From the NCBI GenBank assembly GCA_027314025.1, contig DAHVCP010000044.1:1-64000 (forward strand): DNA of 64,000 nt, read 5' to 3'. This stretch comes from Acidobacteriota bacterium. Its GTDB lineage: Bacteria; Acidobacteriota; Terriglobia; Terriglobales; SCQP01. The notes beneath the pieces are model-generated. The model saw only the letters and a program-made list of their open reading frames with translations, was not told the DNA's origin and did no database searches. Positions 1 to 8,043 of the stretch are shown in pieces (the stretch's first letter is position 1; each line of letters opens with the position of its first letter). A program made the position numbers and the translations under genes.

Positions 1-134
1 CGACGTTGGCCGCGGACCGAAGCCGGCTGGGGCGGCCGGACGCGCTGCCGCCGCGCCCCCCAACTCCCCGACCGTCGCCGCCCGCATCGTCGCCGCCTCC
101 AGCGGCGCCGCGCGGCAGCGGCGCGCCGCCGCGG
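1..134. other. Left edge, unresolved
   Basis: Very GC-rich sequence before the stop codon of the LuxR-type gene. Two rightward frames are open from the window edge, one closing at 136-138 and one near 167, and both encode Ala/Arg-rich residues. One could be the end of a convergent gene cut by the window edge, but composition alone cannot decide this. Confidence 0.3.
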
Positions 135-845
135 TTAGGCCGCTTGCGAGCGTTGACTGGCGGAATTGAGAACCTCGATCTCCGCCGGCGCCTCCCCCAA
201 CGAGCGCACGACCTGCAAGATGGACAAGGGCAGCGAGCGGGACGAACTGATGCCCATTTTGCGATAGGCGCTTTCCAGGTGGCGCTTGACGGTTGAGATC
301 CCGATGTGCAAATCCGTGGCGATTTGCCGGTTCTTTTTGCCCTGCAAGCATTCCGAGACGATATCAATTTCCCGCGCCGAGAGATGAAACTGGCGGGCCA
401 AGGCTTGCCGGGTGTGATTGTCCAGCAGATTCATCTGCTCCGGTTTCGGCAACTGACTCTTGCGTTCGGTGGCCACCAGCAGCAGCAGCCGCGCTCCCCC
501 CCCCTCCGCCTCCTCGCCCATCGCGGGCAGGATGGAGCAACTAATGGTGGTCGCGCCCAATTGGCTACGCTGCAAGCGCAGGCTCTCGGTGTGATAGGCG
601 ATGCCCGTCTGCAGCACCCGTTCACAGATGGTCCGCAGGCCGCTGAGGTCGAAGTCCGGCAGGCATTGGTCCATCGGCATGCCCAGGGTCTTTTTCGTGC
701 GCAATCGGCTGTCCAACAACTCGAGAAAGGCGCCATTGGCGTCCTTGAGCTTCTGTTGAGCGGCATCGTAAATGGCCAGGCCCACGACCGGGTTCCGCCA
801 CAGCGATTCCAGCACCAGACTGCGCAATTTGCCGTTTTCACGCAT
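135..845 (-). CDS. LuxR-type transcriptional regulator with PAS-like N-terminus
   Basis: A 236-residue probable transcription regulator. Residues about 1-125 resemble a PAS-like sensor region (NPVVGLAIYDA near 18-28, then a conserved-looking DANGAFLELLD). Residues about 153-210 form a LuxR/FixJ helix-turn-helix: LSAREIDIV, then the recognition segment IGISTVKRHLESAYRKMGI. No receiver Asp is visible, so it is probably not a classical response regulator. The start is the ATG at 843-845 because AAAGGGGA lies just upstream at normal spacing; the frame stays open further upstream but loses coding character. It lies alone, downstream of the LOG-family gene on the same strand with a 287-base gap. 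The ligand and targets cannot be predicted. Confidence 0.85.
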   Translation of the reverse strand: MRENGKLRSLVLESLWRNPVVGLAIYDAAQQKLKDANGAFLELLDSRLRTKKTLGMPMDQCLPDFDLSGLRTICERVLQTGIAYHTESLRLQRSQLGATTISCSILPAMGEEAEGGGARLLLLVATERKSQLPKPEQMNLLDNHTRQALARQFHLSAREIDIVSECLQGKKNRQIATDLHIGISTVKRHLESAYRKMGISSSRSLPLSILQVVRSLGEAPAEIEVLNSASQRSQAA

Positions 846-1132
846 GGGATTCCCCTTTGCAATCGCGCTCGCACGGGCGCCCGACGGGACCAATCGAACG
901 GTAAACGGAAGCGGGCATGGCTGAGTTTGGCATTGGCTCCGACGGAAGGCACGAGTGAGCTTTGCCTTTTCTACCTTGGTCCAACCTCGAAACGAGTGGA
1001 GTAGAGCGGCATGAGGTTGGAGGATTGCGGGCGGCAAAAGGTCGCACCAGGCGGAAGCCGAATTTGTCCCGCTGCCCAAAACGGGCATTTCGGCCTGACC
1101 GCTGGCGGCACTGCCAGGCTGGCAACTGCGGC
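846..1132. other. Intergenic region before the LuxR-type gene
   Basis: 287 bases between the LOG-family gene and the LuxR-type gene, both leftward. It probably holds the promoter of the regulator, but I see no convincing -35/-10 pair, terminator hairpin or repeat. Confidence 0.4.
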
Positions 1133-1990
1133 CTAGCGGGTGCGCGCAATGGCCGGGGCAACATCCTCCTCCGGCACGGGATAGAGATAAAGCCGCTCCA
1201 GCTCCCCCTTGAGAATCGCGAGCGCATCGCCCGGGGTGTCGGCGAAGCGAAACAGATCCAAGTCCTCGGCGGAGATGGTGCCCCAATCCACCAAGGCATC
1301 GAAGTTCAGCACCTGGCGCCAATAGGCTTCGCTATAGAGCAGGACGGTGATCTTCTTGGCGAGCTTCTGCGTCTGCGCCAACGTCAGAATCTCCATCAAC
1401 TCATCGAGGGTGCCGAAGCCGCCGGGAAACACGACGAGCGCCTTGGCGGGGTAGGCGAACCAAAACTTGCGCATGAAGAAGTAATGAAACTCAAACGCTA
1501 GGCCCTCGGTGATATAGGGATTCGGGTGCTGCTCAAAGGGCAGACTGATGTTGAGGCCGATGGTCTTGCCTCCGGCCTCGCGGGCGCCCAGGTTGGCGGC
1601 TTCCATGATGCCCGGGCCGCCGCCGGAGGTCACGACGAAACGCCGGCGGCGGCTAGGCAGGCCGTCCGCCCAGCGGGTCAGCAAGCGGGCCAGTTCCCGC
1701 GCCTCCTCGTAATAGCGGGACAACTCCACCGCCCGCTCCCGCGCACGGCGCGCCGGCGAACCGGCGGCGTCGGTGCAAGCCGCTAGAGCCGCTTGCGCCG
1801 CCGCTCGCGCCTGCACGCGGGCCGAACCGAAAAACACGATGGTGTCGTGAATGTTCTCCCGCCGCAGGCGATGCAACGGCTCCAGGTACTCGGCCAAGAC
1901 GCGCAGCGGCCGCGCATCGGGGCTGTTGAGAAAGAGCGGATTGGCATACGCCAGGGGCGGATGCTCGGACAGATCGTCGGTGGGGTCCAT
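1133..1990 (-). CDS. LOG-family (TIGR00730-type) Rossmann-fold protein
   Basis: A 285-residue member of the LOG / 'lysine decarboxylase-like' family. The nucleotide-binding signature TSGGGPGIMEAANLG is at about 121-135 and the family hallmark PGGFGTLDE at about 189-197. Characterised members are cytokinin riboside 5'-monophosphate phosphoribohydrolases or related nucleotide hydrolases; the decarboxylase label in databases is misleading. The N-terminal extension of about 50 residues before VFFGSARV is longer than in minimal LOG proteins and resembles the type-II LOG architecture. The ATG at 1988-1990 was chosen over upstream in-frame starts because homology begins after it. A TATAAT-like stretch (TTATAATAC on the plus strand, 2023-2031) lies 35-40 bases upstream. 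Confidence 0.85.
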   Translation of the reverse strand: MDPTDDLSEHPPLAYANPLFLNSPDARPLRVLAEYLEPLHRLRRENIHDTIVFFGSARVQARAAAQAALAACTDAAGSPARRARERAVELSRYYEEARELARLLTRWADGLPSRRRRFVVTSGGGPGIMEAANLGAREAGGKTIGLNISLPFEQHPNPYITEGLAFEFHYFFMRKFWFAYPAKALVVFPGGFGTLDELMEILTLAQTQKLAKKITVLLYSEAYWRQVLNFDALVDWGTISAEDLDLFRFADTPGDALAILKGELERLYLYPVPEEDVAPAIARTR

Positions 1991-2114
1991 GGGAAGGCCA
2001 GGCCCGGCAGCGAGCCTGCAACTTATAATACTGAGAGGCGGGGAAAGACGGGGATGAGGGGGTCTAACCTCATCGTTTCCCGCAGCCAGCGGATCGCGAG
2101 CGGTCCGCCCCATC

Positions 2115-4289
2115 GTGGCCAAGGCAATCACTTCTTCGGCGGATGGCGTGAGCGCGAATTTCGCCGCGCTGGCGGCGCGCATTGCCACCTTGCGCCCGGG
2201 CGCCGACCAGGAGTTGGTGGCGCGCGCCTACGCCTTCTCGCTGCAACATCACCAAAATCAGCGGCGCCGCTCCGGCGAGGCCTACATTACCCATCCGCTC
2301 GAGGTAGCCGCCATCCTGGCGGAAATGCGGATGGACGAAACCTGCATCGCGGCCGCGCTTTTGCACGACGCCTTGGAGGATACGCCCGCCACGCAGGAGC
2401 AGATCGCCGCCGAGTTCGGCCCGGTCGTGGCCCACTTGGTGGCCGGCGTCACCAAGATTGACCATTTGGATTTGGCCGGTTCCGGCCCGGATCGGCCCGG
2501 CGCGCGGCAAGCGGAAACCGTGCGCAAGATGCTGCTGGCGATGGTGGATGACCTGCGGGTCATCCTCATCAAGCTGGCGGACCGGCTGCACAACATGCGG
2601 ACGCTCCGCCATCTGCCGCCGCCGCGGCAGCAGGCGGTGGCGCGGGAAACGATGGAAATCTACGCCCCGCTGGCGCACCGGCTAGGCATGGGCAAAGTCC
2701 GCGGTGAATTGGAGGACCTGGCCTTCAGCTACTTGGAGCCGGAGGCCTACGCCCAGGTGCGCAGCCAGGTGGAGAGCCGGCGCCAGGTTAGCGAAGACTT
2801 CCTCCATCAGGTCAAGGCGCGGATCGAGGCGGCGTTGGCGGATTTGCAGATTCCCTGCCGCGTCGAGGGCCGCATCAAGCGCTTTTACAGCATCTGGCAA
2901 AAGCTGCGGCGGCAGGAAAGCGAGATCGAGCAGGTCTACGATCTGCTGGCAATACGGGTGATCACCGGTTCGGTGCGGGACTGCTATGCCGCCCTGGGCA
3001 TCATCCACAATACCTGGCATCCGGTGCCCGGACGCATCAAGGATTTCATCGCCATGCCCCGGCCCAACGGCTATCAAAGCCTGCACACCTCGGTGATCCA
3101 CGAATCCGGACAGCCCTTCGAGGCCCAGATCCGCACCGAGGAGATGCACCGCATGGCCGAGGACGGCATCGCGGCGCATTGGAAATACAAGGACGGCGGC
3201 TTGACCGCCGAAGCCGAGGATGAGCGCATCGGCTGGCTGCGCCGCGTGGTGGAGTGGCAGCAGGAAATGCGCGATCCGGGCGAGTTCCTGGCGACGCTGA
3301 AGGTGGACCTGCACCCCGAGGAGGTCTACGCGTTCACGCCCAAGGGCAAGATCATCCGCCTGCCCCGGGACGCGACGCCCGTGGACTTTGCCTTCGCCAT
3401 CCACACCGAGGTTGGCCACCATTGCGTGGGCGCCAAGCTGAACGGCCGCATGGCGCCGCTGCGCACGCCCATCCAAAATGGCGACATCGTCGAGATCTTG
3501 ACGCAGCCGGGCCACGCCCCCAGCCGGGACTGGCTGGGCTTTGTCAAGACGGCGCGAGCACGGCAAAAGATCCGCCATTGGGTGAGCGCGCAAGAGCGGG
3601 CGCAGGCGGTGGATATTGGACGGCGCGCCTTGGAGCGCGAAGCGCGCAAGCGGGACGGCGGCCTGCGTCTTTTGCGCGATGCGGATCTGGCCCAGGCCGG
3701 CACGGAATACGGGTACTTGCAAGCGGAAGATGTGCAGGCGGCGATCGGGTACGGCAAAATCTCCGCCCGGCAAATCTTTGGCCGCCTGGCCGGCGACCGG
3801 AGCGGTCCGGCCAAAACGCCGCGCCTCCCCCGGCCGGTGGGCGGCGAGGGCGCGGGGCCGATTCTGGTGCGCGGCTTCCACGATTTAATGGTCTATCGCG
3901 CCCGCTGTTGCCACCCGCTGCCCGGCGAGCCGATTGTCGGCTACATCACCCGTGGCCGGGGCGTCGCGGTCCATGCCGAGCACTGCGCCAACGTGCAGAA
4001 CCTGATGTACCAGCCCGACCGCCGCATTGACGTCGCGTGGGCGCCGCATGCCGACGCCCCGCAACCGGTGCGCCTGCGCCTGCACACCGACGATCGGGCG
4101 GGGCTGCTCAACGCCATCACGGCCGTGATCTCCGCCAGCGGCGCCAATATCGGCCATATCGCCGCCCGTACCGGGCAAGGCCGGGCCACCATTGAGGTCA
4201 TCCTGGAAGCGCGCGATCTGCCGCAATTGGAGGGGATCCAATCCGGACTCAAGGCCATCGCCGGCGTCCACGGAGTCGAGCGGCGGTGA
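2115..4289 (+). CDS. rel: Bifunctional (p)ppGpp synthetase/hydrolase, RelA/SpoT family
   Basis: A 724-residue stringent-response enzyme making and degrading (p)ppGpp in the cytoplasm. The HD hydrolase domain is at about 35-190, with YITHPLEVA (His60) and the HD pair in HDALEDT (84-90), so hydrolysis should be intact. The synthetase domain follows (YDLLAIRVIT, then RIKDFIAMPRPNGYQSLH). The TGS domain starts at VYAFTPKGKIIRLP, and a C-terminal ACT domain is at about 645-724 (RAGLLNAITAVISASGANIG). The length is typical of long RSH proteins. The start is GTG at 2115. The stop overlaps the next start (GTGA at 4286-4289), suggesting translational coupling to the lipoprotein gene. Confidence 0.95.
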   Translation: MAKAITSSADGVSANFAALAARIATLRPGADQELVARAYAFSLQHHQNQRRRSGEAYITHPLEVAAILAEMRMDETCIAAALLHDALEDTPATQEQIAAEFGPVVAHLVAGVTKIDHLDLAGSGPDRPGARQAETVRKMLLAMVDDLRVILIKLADRLHNMRTLRHLPPPRQQAVARETMEIYAPLAHRLGMGKVRGELEDLAFSYLEPEAYAQVRSQVESRRQVSEDFLHQVKARIEAALADLQIPCRVEGRIKRFYSIWQKLRRQESEIEQVYDLLAIRVITGSVRDCYAALGIIHNTWHPVPGRIKDFIAMPRPNGYQSLHTSVIHESGQPFEAQIRTEEMHRMAEDGIAAHWKYKDGGLTAEAEDERIGWLRRVVEWQQEMRDPGEFLATLKVDLHPEEVYAFTPKGKIIRLPRDATPVDFAFAIHTEVGHHCVGAKLNGRMAPLRTPIQNGDIVEILTQPGHAPSRDWLGFVKTARARQKIRHWVSAQERAQAVDIGRRALEREARKRDGGLRLLRDADLAQAGTEYGYLQAEDVQAAIGYGKISARQIFGRLAGDRSGPAKTPRLPRPVGGEGAGPILVRGFHDLMVYRARCCHPLPGEPIVGYITRGRGVAVHAEHCANVQNLMYQPDRRIDVAWAPHADAPQPVRLRLHTDDRAGLLNAITAVISASGANIGHIAARTGQGRATIEVILEARDLPQLEGIQSGLKAIAGVHGVERR

Positions 4290-4894
4290 CCCACCATTCC
4301 TCGGCGCGCCGGCGCCCAGCCGGGGGACGGGCGGGCCGGTGCTGGCGCGGCGGATGCGCCCTGGCCGCGGCCGTGTTGTTGGCCGCCGGCGCGGGAACCG
4401 GCTGCGCGAATCCCAATTTCGTCCCTCCCGGCAGCCTGCCGCTGACCGCGGCGGAGCCACGATCGGCCACCGCCACGGCCCAGTTCCTGCCCGGCCGATG
4501 GCAGGTGGAACACGTGCAGCAGGCGCCGCAGGCGACCTTTGGCGCCAATTTGATTCAGCGGGCGGCGGAGGTAGCCGATGTAGCCAATTGGTCGGAGATG
4601 GACTTCCAACCGCTGCCAGCCGACGCCGGCATTTCTCATCCCGGCACGGTGGAACTGAGCAGCGGCGCGCATCACGTACGTCTCAGCTATTGGTTGGAAG
4701 GCAATGTGATGGCCATCGCCTCCCGCGCGGAGCGTTTCCTGAGCCATGAGCACTGGCAAGTGTTGGCCGGCCGCAAGATGCTTCTGCTGCGCTCGATCAG
4801 CGATGGCGAGGTCATTTTATTGCGCCGCTTCGGCCCCACGGCAGCCCCGCCCCGCCCCACCCCGCCGAAGCGCCGGTCGCCGCGCCGCCGCTAG
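4286..4894 (+). CDS. Putative lipoprotein, unknown function
   Basis: A 202-residue protein starting at a GTG that overlaps the rel stop codon. It has a basic N-terminus, a hydrophobic stretch (CALAAAVLLAAGAGTG) and a lipobox-like AGTGC near residue 40, so it is probably a lipid-anchored envelope protein. The mature part has no family I recognise; its tail is rich in Pro and Arg. The last 4 bases overlap the convergent glycosyltransferase gene. The coupling to rel argues that it is expressed, but no role in stringent response can be inferred. Confidence 0.65.
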   Translation: MTHHSSARRRPAGGRAGRCWRGGCALAAAVLLAAGAGTGCANPNFVPPGSLPLTAAEPRSATATAQFLPGRWQVEHVQQAPQATFGANLIQRAAEVADVANWSEMDFQPLPADAGISHPGTVELSSGAHHVRLSYWLEGNVMAIASRAERFLSHEHWQVLAGRKMLLLRSISDGEVILLRRFGPTAAPPRPTPPKRRSPRRR

Positions 4895-5664
4895 GCTACC
4901 GCGGCGTCTCGCGCCGCCGCCCGGCGGTAGCCACCGCGCAGCGCGTACCAGCGGATGCGGACCAGGTCCGCGAACATCCGTCCGCTGTCGCGGAGCAAGC
5001 GAATCTTGGCGCCGGGCGCATGCGCCCATACCACCGGCACCTCTTGCACCTTCCACCCTTGCAGTTTGGCCAAAAACAGCAGTTCCGGATCGAAGCCCCA
5101 GCCCTCAATGCGTTGCAGCGGAAAGATCCGCGCCGCGGCTTCCTGCCGGAAGAGCTTGAACCCGCACTGCGTATCGCGGAATGGCAAGCCCAGCGTCAGC
5201 ACCACCAGCCGATTGAAGCACCGGCCGGCGGATTCGCGAAAGCGGCTCTGGTGCGCCTGGATCAACTCCGCCTCCGCCCGGCTGCCTATGGCGATATCGG
5301 CGCCGGCATCCAGTGCCGCTCGCAGCTTGGCGAGTTCGCCGATCGGCGCCGAGAGGTCGGCGTCGGTGAACAGCAGGTAACGGCCGCGGGCCGCCAGCAT
5401 GCCGTGGCGCACGCTGTAGCCCTTGCCCCGATTTCCGGGGTTGGCCAGCACCCGCAAGGGAAACGAGGCGCGGAAGGCGCGGACGACGGACGCGGTGGCG
5501 TCGCTGGAACCGTCATCCACCACGAGCACTTCCACTTCGCCGCGGCGCCGGCCCAACGCCCGCTCCAGCTCCGCCAACGTGCGCGGCAGGCGCTGCTCCT
5601 CGTTGAAGGCAGGGATCACAATACTCAGTTCCGGCGCGGGCGACGGAATGGCGGCGGCAGGCAT
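4891..5664 (-). CDS. GT2 glycosyltransferase, dolichyl-/polyprenyl-phosphate sugar transferase type
   Basis: A 257-residue GT-A fold enzyme. It has SIVIPAFNEEQRLP at about 14-27, the metal/nucleotide motif VLVVDDGSSDAT at about 46-57, GNRGKGYSVRHGML, and TDADLS as the DXD-like motif, followed by DTQCGFKLF and WGFDPELLFLA. This set is typical of polyprenyl-phosphate glucosyl/mannosyl transferases (ALG5/DPM1-like). There is no C-terminal membrane domain, so it is probably membrane-associated only. It starts 4 bases after the stop of the HD-GYP gene, so the two form an operon. The sugar and acceptor are not predictable. Confidence 0.85.
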   Translation of the reverse strand: MPAAAIPSPAPELSIVIPAFNEEQRLPRTLAELERALGRRRGEVEVLVVDDGSSDATASVVRAFRASFPLRVLANPGNRGKGYSVRHGMLAARGRYLLFTDADLSAPIGELAKLRAALDAGADIAIGSRAEAELIQAHQSRFRESAGRCFNRLVVLTLGLPFRDTQCGFKLFRQEAAARIFPLQRIEGWGFDPELLFLAKLQGWKVQEVPVVWAHAPGAKIRLLRDSGRMFADLVRIRWYALRGGYRRAAARDAAVA

Positions 5665-5668
5665 GTTG

Positions 5669-6688
5669 TCAGGCGGCGGGCGGCTCAGGCGGCTGTGGTG
5701 GTTGCCGCAGCATCGCCAGGTATTCGCCCATGATATGCGGGTCCCACCACCCCTGCTCGGTCTCCGTTGTCAATTGCGCCCGCGCCCGCTCCTCCGTCCA
5801 TGCGGGCTTGTAGGGCCGCTCGGTGGTCAGGGCGTCATAGGCGTCCACCACCTGTAAGATGCGGGCGAGCAAAGGAATTTTCTCCGCCTCCAAGTGGTCA
5901 GGGTAGCCACCCCCATTCCAGTGTTCGTGGTGATGCCGGATAATCGGCAGCACCCGGGCGAGCGACCGCAGCGGCCGGCATATCTCCTCGCCCGAACCGG
6001 GATGCATGCGCATGATCTGCCATTCCGCTTCCGTCAGCCCGGTCGGCTTGCGCAGGATCACATCCGGCACGGCGATCTTGCCGATATCGTGCAGCACCCC
6101 GCCGCGGCGCAGTGCGACCACGTCTTCCCGCGCCAGCCCCAAGCGCTGGCCCAGGGCCGCGGCTTGCGTCGCCAGCCGTTGGCAATGTCCTTGGGTATAT
6201 TTGTCCCGCGCTTCCACCCCAAGCGCCAAGGTAAACAGGACATCCTCGGCGCTTTCCAGCTCATCGGTGTAGCGCTTCAGCTTAATCAAACTGACCACCC
6301 GGGCGAACAGCTCGGGGGGGTCCACCGGCTTGTTGAGGAAGTCGTCGGCGCCGGCCTCGATGCCACGAATCTTCGATTCATGGTCCGTCAAACCGGTGAT
6401 CAACATCACCGGCACCAAGCGGGTTCGGCCGTGCTGCTTGATGTGGCGGCACATCTCAATGCCGCTCCCGTCGGGCAGCACCACGTCCAGCAGCGCCAGA
6501 TCCGGCTCCCAGCTTTGGAACAGTTCCATGCCGGCGCGGCAGGTCGGCGCCATCCGCACCTGGAAACCCCGCAGGCGCAGCATCTCCGCCGTCAATTCCC
6601 GTCCCACGTCATCGTCGTCCACCACCAAAATGCGGGCGCCGGCAATTTCCACGGGCGGGGTCTCGGCGGAAGGAAACGCGGCAGCCAA
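5669..6688 (-). CDS. Response regulator with HD-GYP phosphodiesterase domain
   Basis: A 339-residue two-domain protein. An N-terminal receiver (about 15-135) has the acidic cluster VVDDDD, phosphoacceptor Asp in LALLDVVLPDGSG and a Lys in LNKPVDPPELF. A C-terminal HD-GYP domain (about 150-330) has HDIGKIAVPD and HHEHWNGGGYPDHL. HD-GYP domains hydrolyse cyclic di-GMP. The conserved GYP triad is present, so activity is likely. The start is a TTG at 6686-6688, supported by GGAGG eight bases upstream. It is followed within 4 bases by the GT2 gene, suggesting joint control of an envelope glycan and c-di-GMP signalling. No partner kinase is nearby. Confidence 0.92.
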   Translation of the reverse strand: MAAAFPSAETPPVEIAGARILVVDDDDVGRELTAEMLRLRGFQVRMAPTCRAGMELFQSWEPDLALLDVVLPDGSGIEMCRHIKQHGRTRLVPVMLITGLTDHESKIRGIEAGADDFLNKPVDPPELFARVVSLIKLKRYTDELESAEDVLFTLALGVEARDKYTQGHCQRLATQAAALGQRLGLAREDVVALRRGGVLHDIGKIAVPDVILRKPTGLTEAEWQIMRMHPGSGEEICRPLRSLARVLPIIRHHHEHWNGGGYPDHLEAEKIPLLARILQVVDAYDALTTERPYKPAWTEERARAQLTTETEQGWWDPHIMGEYLAMLRQPPQPPEPPAA

Positions 6689-6729
6689 AATTAGGGCCTC
6701 CGGCGGCTCAGGATCAACCCGGGAAGGAA

Positions 6730-7008
6730 TCAGCTGGCCAGCGTGGTGCGGCCAGAGTCAGTGAGATGCAAAGGGCCGGCGCCTGGCCCGACGGCCGGAC
6801 CCGTCCCCGACACCGGACCTGCCTCGCCCTCGCCATTCCGCGCCAACCAACCCCGTTCCAAGGCGGCTTTCAAGGCCGCACGGATCTCCGCTTCCGGGTA
6901 GCGCTCCTCATAATGGCCGCCGGCCACCGTATTGAGAAACATGAAGACGGATACATAGTCCAGTCCCTGCGGCGCATGCTCGGCAAACAACGCCAAGATT
7001 TCCCGCAT
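6730..7008 (-). CDS. Small hypothetical protein next to arginine decarboxylase
   Basis: A 92-residue soluble protein with a helical N-terminal half (MREILALFAEHAPQGLDYVS) and a Gly/Pro-rich linker near residues 62-80. I do not recognise the family; a winged-helix-like arrangement is possible (EIRAALKAALERGWLAR, then LHLTDSGR, which resembles the wing of many small regulators). The ATG at 7006-7008 was chosen; an in-frame TTG lies 21 bases upstream and neither has a clear ribosome site. It sits about 35 bases downstream of the decarboxylase gene on the same strand, so the two are probably cotranscribed. Confidence 0.55.
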   Translation of the reverse strand: MREILALFAEHAPQGLDYVSVFMFLNTVAGGHYEERYPEAEIRAALKAALERGWLARNGEGEAGPVSGTGPAVGPGAGPLHLTDSGRTTLAS

Positions 7009-7042
7009 GAGTACCGTGGGCGGGGGCAAATCGGCCGTGGCG

Positions 7043-7588
7043 CTACTCCCCGATCAGAATGGCACACGAGAGGACTGTGGTCCAAAGCCCCCGCTTGTCT
7101 CCCACCGCCGACTGGGTCACGTTGAGGGTGCGAACAATCTTGTTGGAGATGCGATAAATCTCCTTCTTTTCGTCCCAGGAGCGGTCGGGGTCGAAGTCCA
7201 CCGCCAGCGTCGTGGCGAGCATCTCCGCCGCCAATTCCTCGGCGTATTCCCCGGCCTGCTGCTCGGCCTCGCCGAAGGAATGATGCTCCGACAAGTAGCC
7301 GTAGGCATTACGATCGGCGGGCAACGCCAAGCCAATGGATGCTGCGATCAGGCGGTGCGGCTCGCGGGTGGAGTTTTCGCTCAGCACGGCGAAAACCACC
7401 TCGCCCGGGCTCAGCAGCTTGAGGCCCGCGGAGCGCGGGATCAACTTGCACCGCGGCGGGAAGATACTGGAGACGCGGACGAGGTTACAGGCGGCAATGC
7501 CGGCATCGCGCAGCGCCAACTCGAAGCTGGTCAAGCGCTCGCGGTGCTTCCCCACGCCCTTGGATAGAAAAATCCGTTTTGCAATCAT
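7043..7588 (-). CDS. pdaD: Pyruvoyl-dependent arginine decarboxylase
   Basis: A 181-residue proenzyme that converts arginine to agmatine, the first step of the agmatine route to polyamines. The self-cleavage site is visible as [11 protein letters not shown], with Ser40-Ser41; in this family the second Ser becomes the pyruvoyl group of the alpha chain. The length and the motif AIGLALP...YGYLSEHH agree with bacterial and archaeal PvlArgDC. The start is the ATG at 7586-7588, just before the conserved [10 protein letters not shown]. It is probably cotranscribed with the small downstream gene. The rest of the agmatine pathway is not in the window. Confidence 0.9.
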   Translation of the reverse strand: MIAKRIFLSKGVGKHRERLTSFELALRDAGIAACNLVRVSSIFPPRCKLIPRSAGLKLLSPGEVVFAVLSENSTREPHRLIAASIGLALPADRNAYGYLSEHHSFGEAEQQAGEYAEELAAEMLATTLAVDFDPDRSWDEKKEIYRISNKIVRTLNVTQSAVGDKRGLWTTVLSCAILIGE

Positions 7589-7746
7589 TCTCGCTGAGCC
7601 TGCTGCACGTCCGCGCCCCACCCGCGGGCCCTGCGAGGCGGCTAAGGCGGCGGAAAATAGGCGGTAACTTGGAAAAGTAGCAAAAGCCGGCGGCAGCGTC
7701 AATGCGAAAACCGGCCACAGCGGCACCTACCCGCACGCCCACGACG

Positions 7747-8022
7747 CTAGGCGCCGCCGGCGATGGAAGGCAGGATGAGGACGTCGTCGCCCGACCGGAA
7801 CTGATACTCTGGGCCGCCCAAAAAGCGAATATCCTCGTCATTGACGTAGACGTTGAAGAACCGCCGCGGGCGGCCGTCCGCCTCGCAAATGCGCTCGCGT
7901 AGTTCGGGAAACCGCCCGGCCAATTCCGTGATCAGCGCGGGCAGATTGGCGGCTTGGCAGTCCAGGCTGGCTTGGCCGCCGGTGAATTTTTGCAACGGGG
8001 TGGGGATGCGCAAGGTATACAT
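7747..8022 (-). CDS. MoaD/ThiS-like sulfur carrier protein ending in Gly-Gly-Ala
   Basis: A 91-residue beta-grasp protein of the MoaD/ThiS/CysO type: N-terminal MYTLRIPTPLQKFTGGQ, a middle FFNVYVNDEDIRFL and C-terminal SGDDVLILPSIAGGA. Active carriers of this type expose a terminal Gly-Gly that is adenylated and converted to a thiocarboxylate. Here the reading frame adds one Ala after the Gly-Gly. An identical one-residue extension is known for HcyS of Wolinella succinogenes, where a metalloprotease (HcyD) removes it. The gene lies 21 bases downstream of the threonine-synthase-like gene in one operon behind a SAM-I riboswitch. The role in sulfur transfer for homocysteine or cysteine formation is inferred; MoaD proper is less likely because no moa genes are near. 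Confidence 0.85.
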   Translation of the reverse strand: MYTLRIPTPLQKFTGGQASLDCQAANLPALITELAGRFPELRERICEADGRPRRFFNVYVNDEDIRFLGGPEYQFRSGDDVLILPSIAGGA

Positions 8023-8043
8023 GGCAAGGTCTCCGGGAGGGGC

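Noticed and set aside
7747-8022. MoaD of molybdopterin synthase
   Set aside because: There are no other moa genes nearby, the C-terminus has an extra Ala, and the regulation is by SAM.
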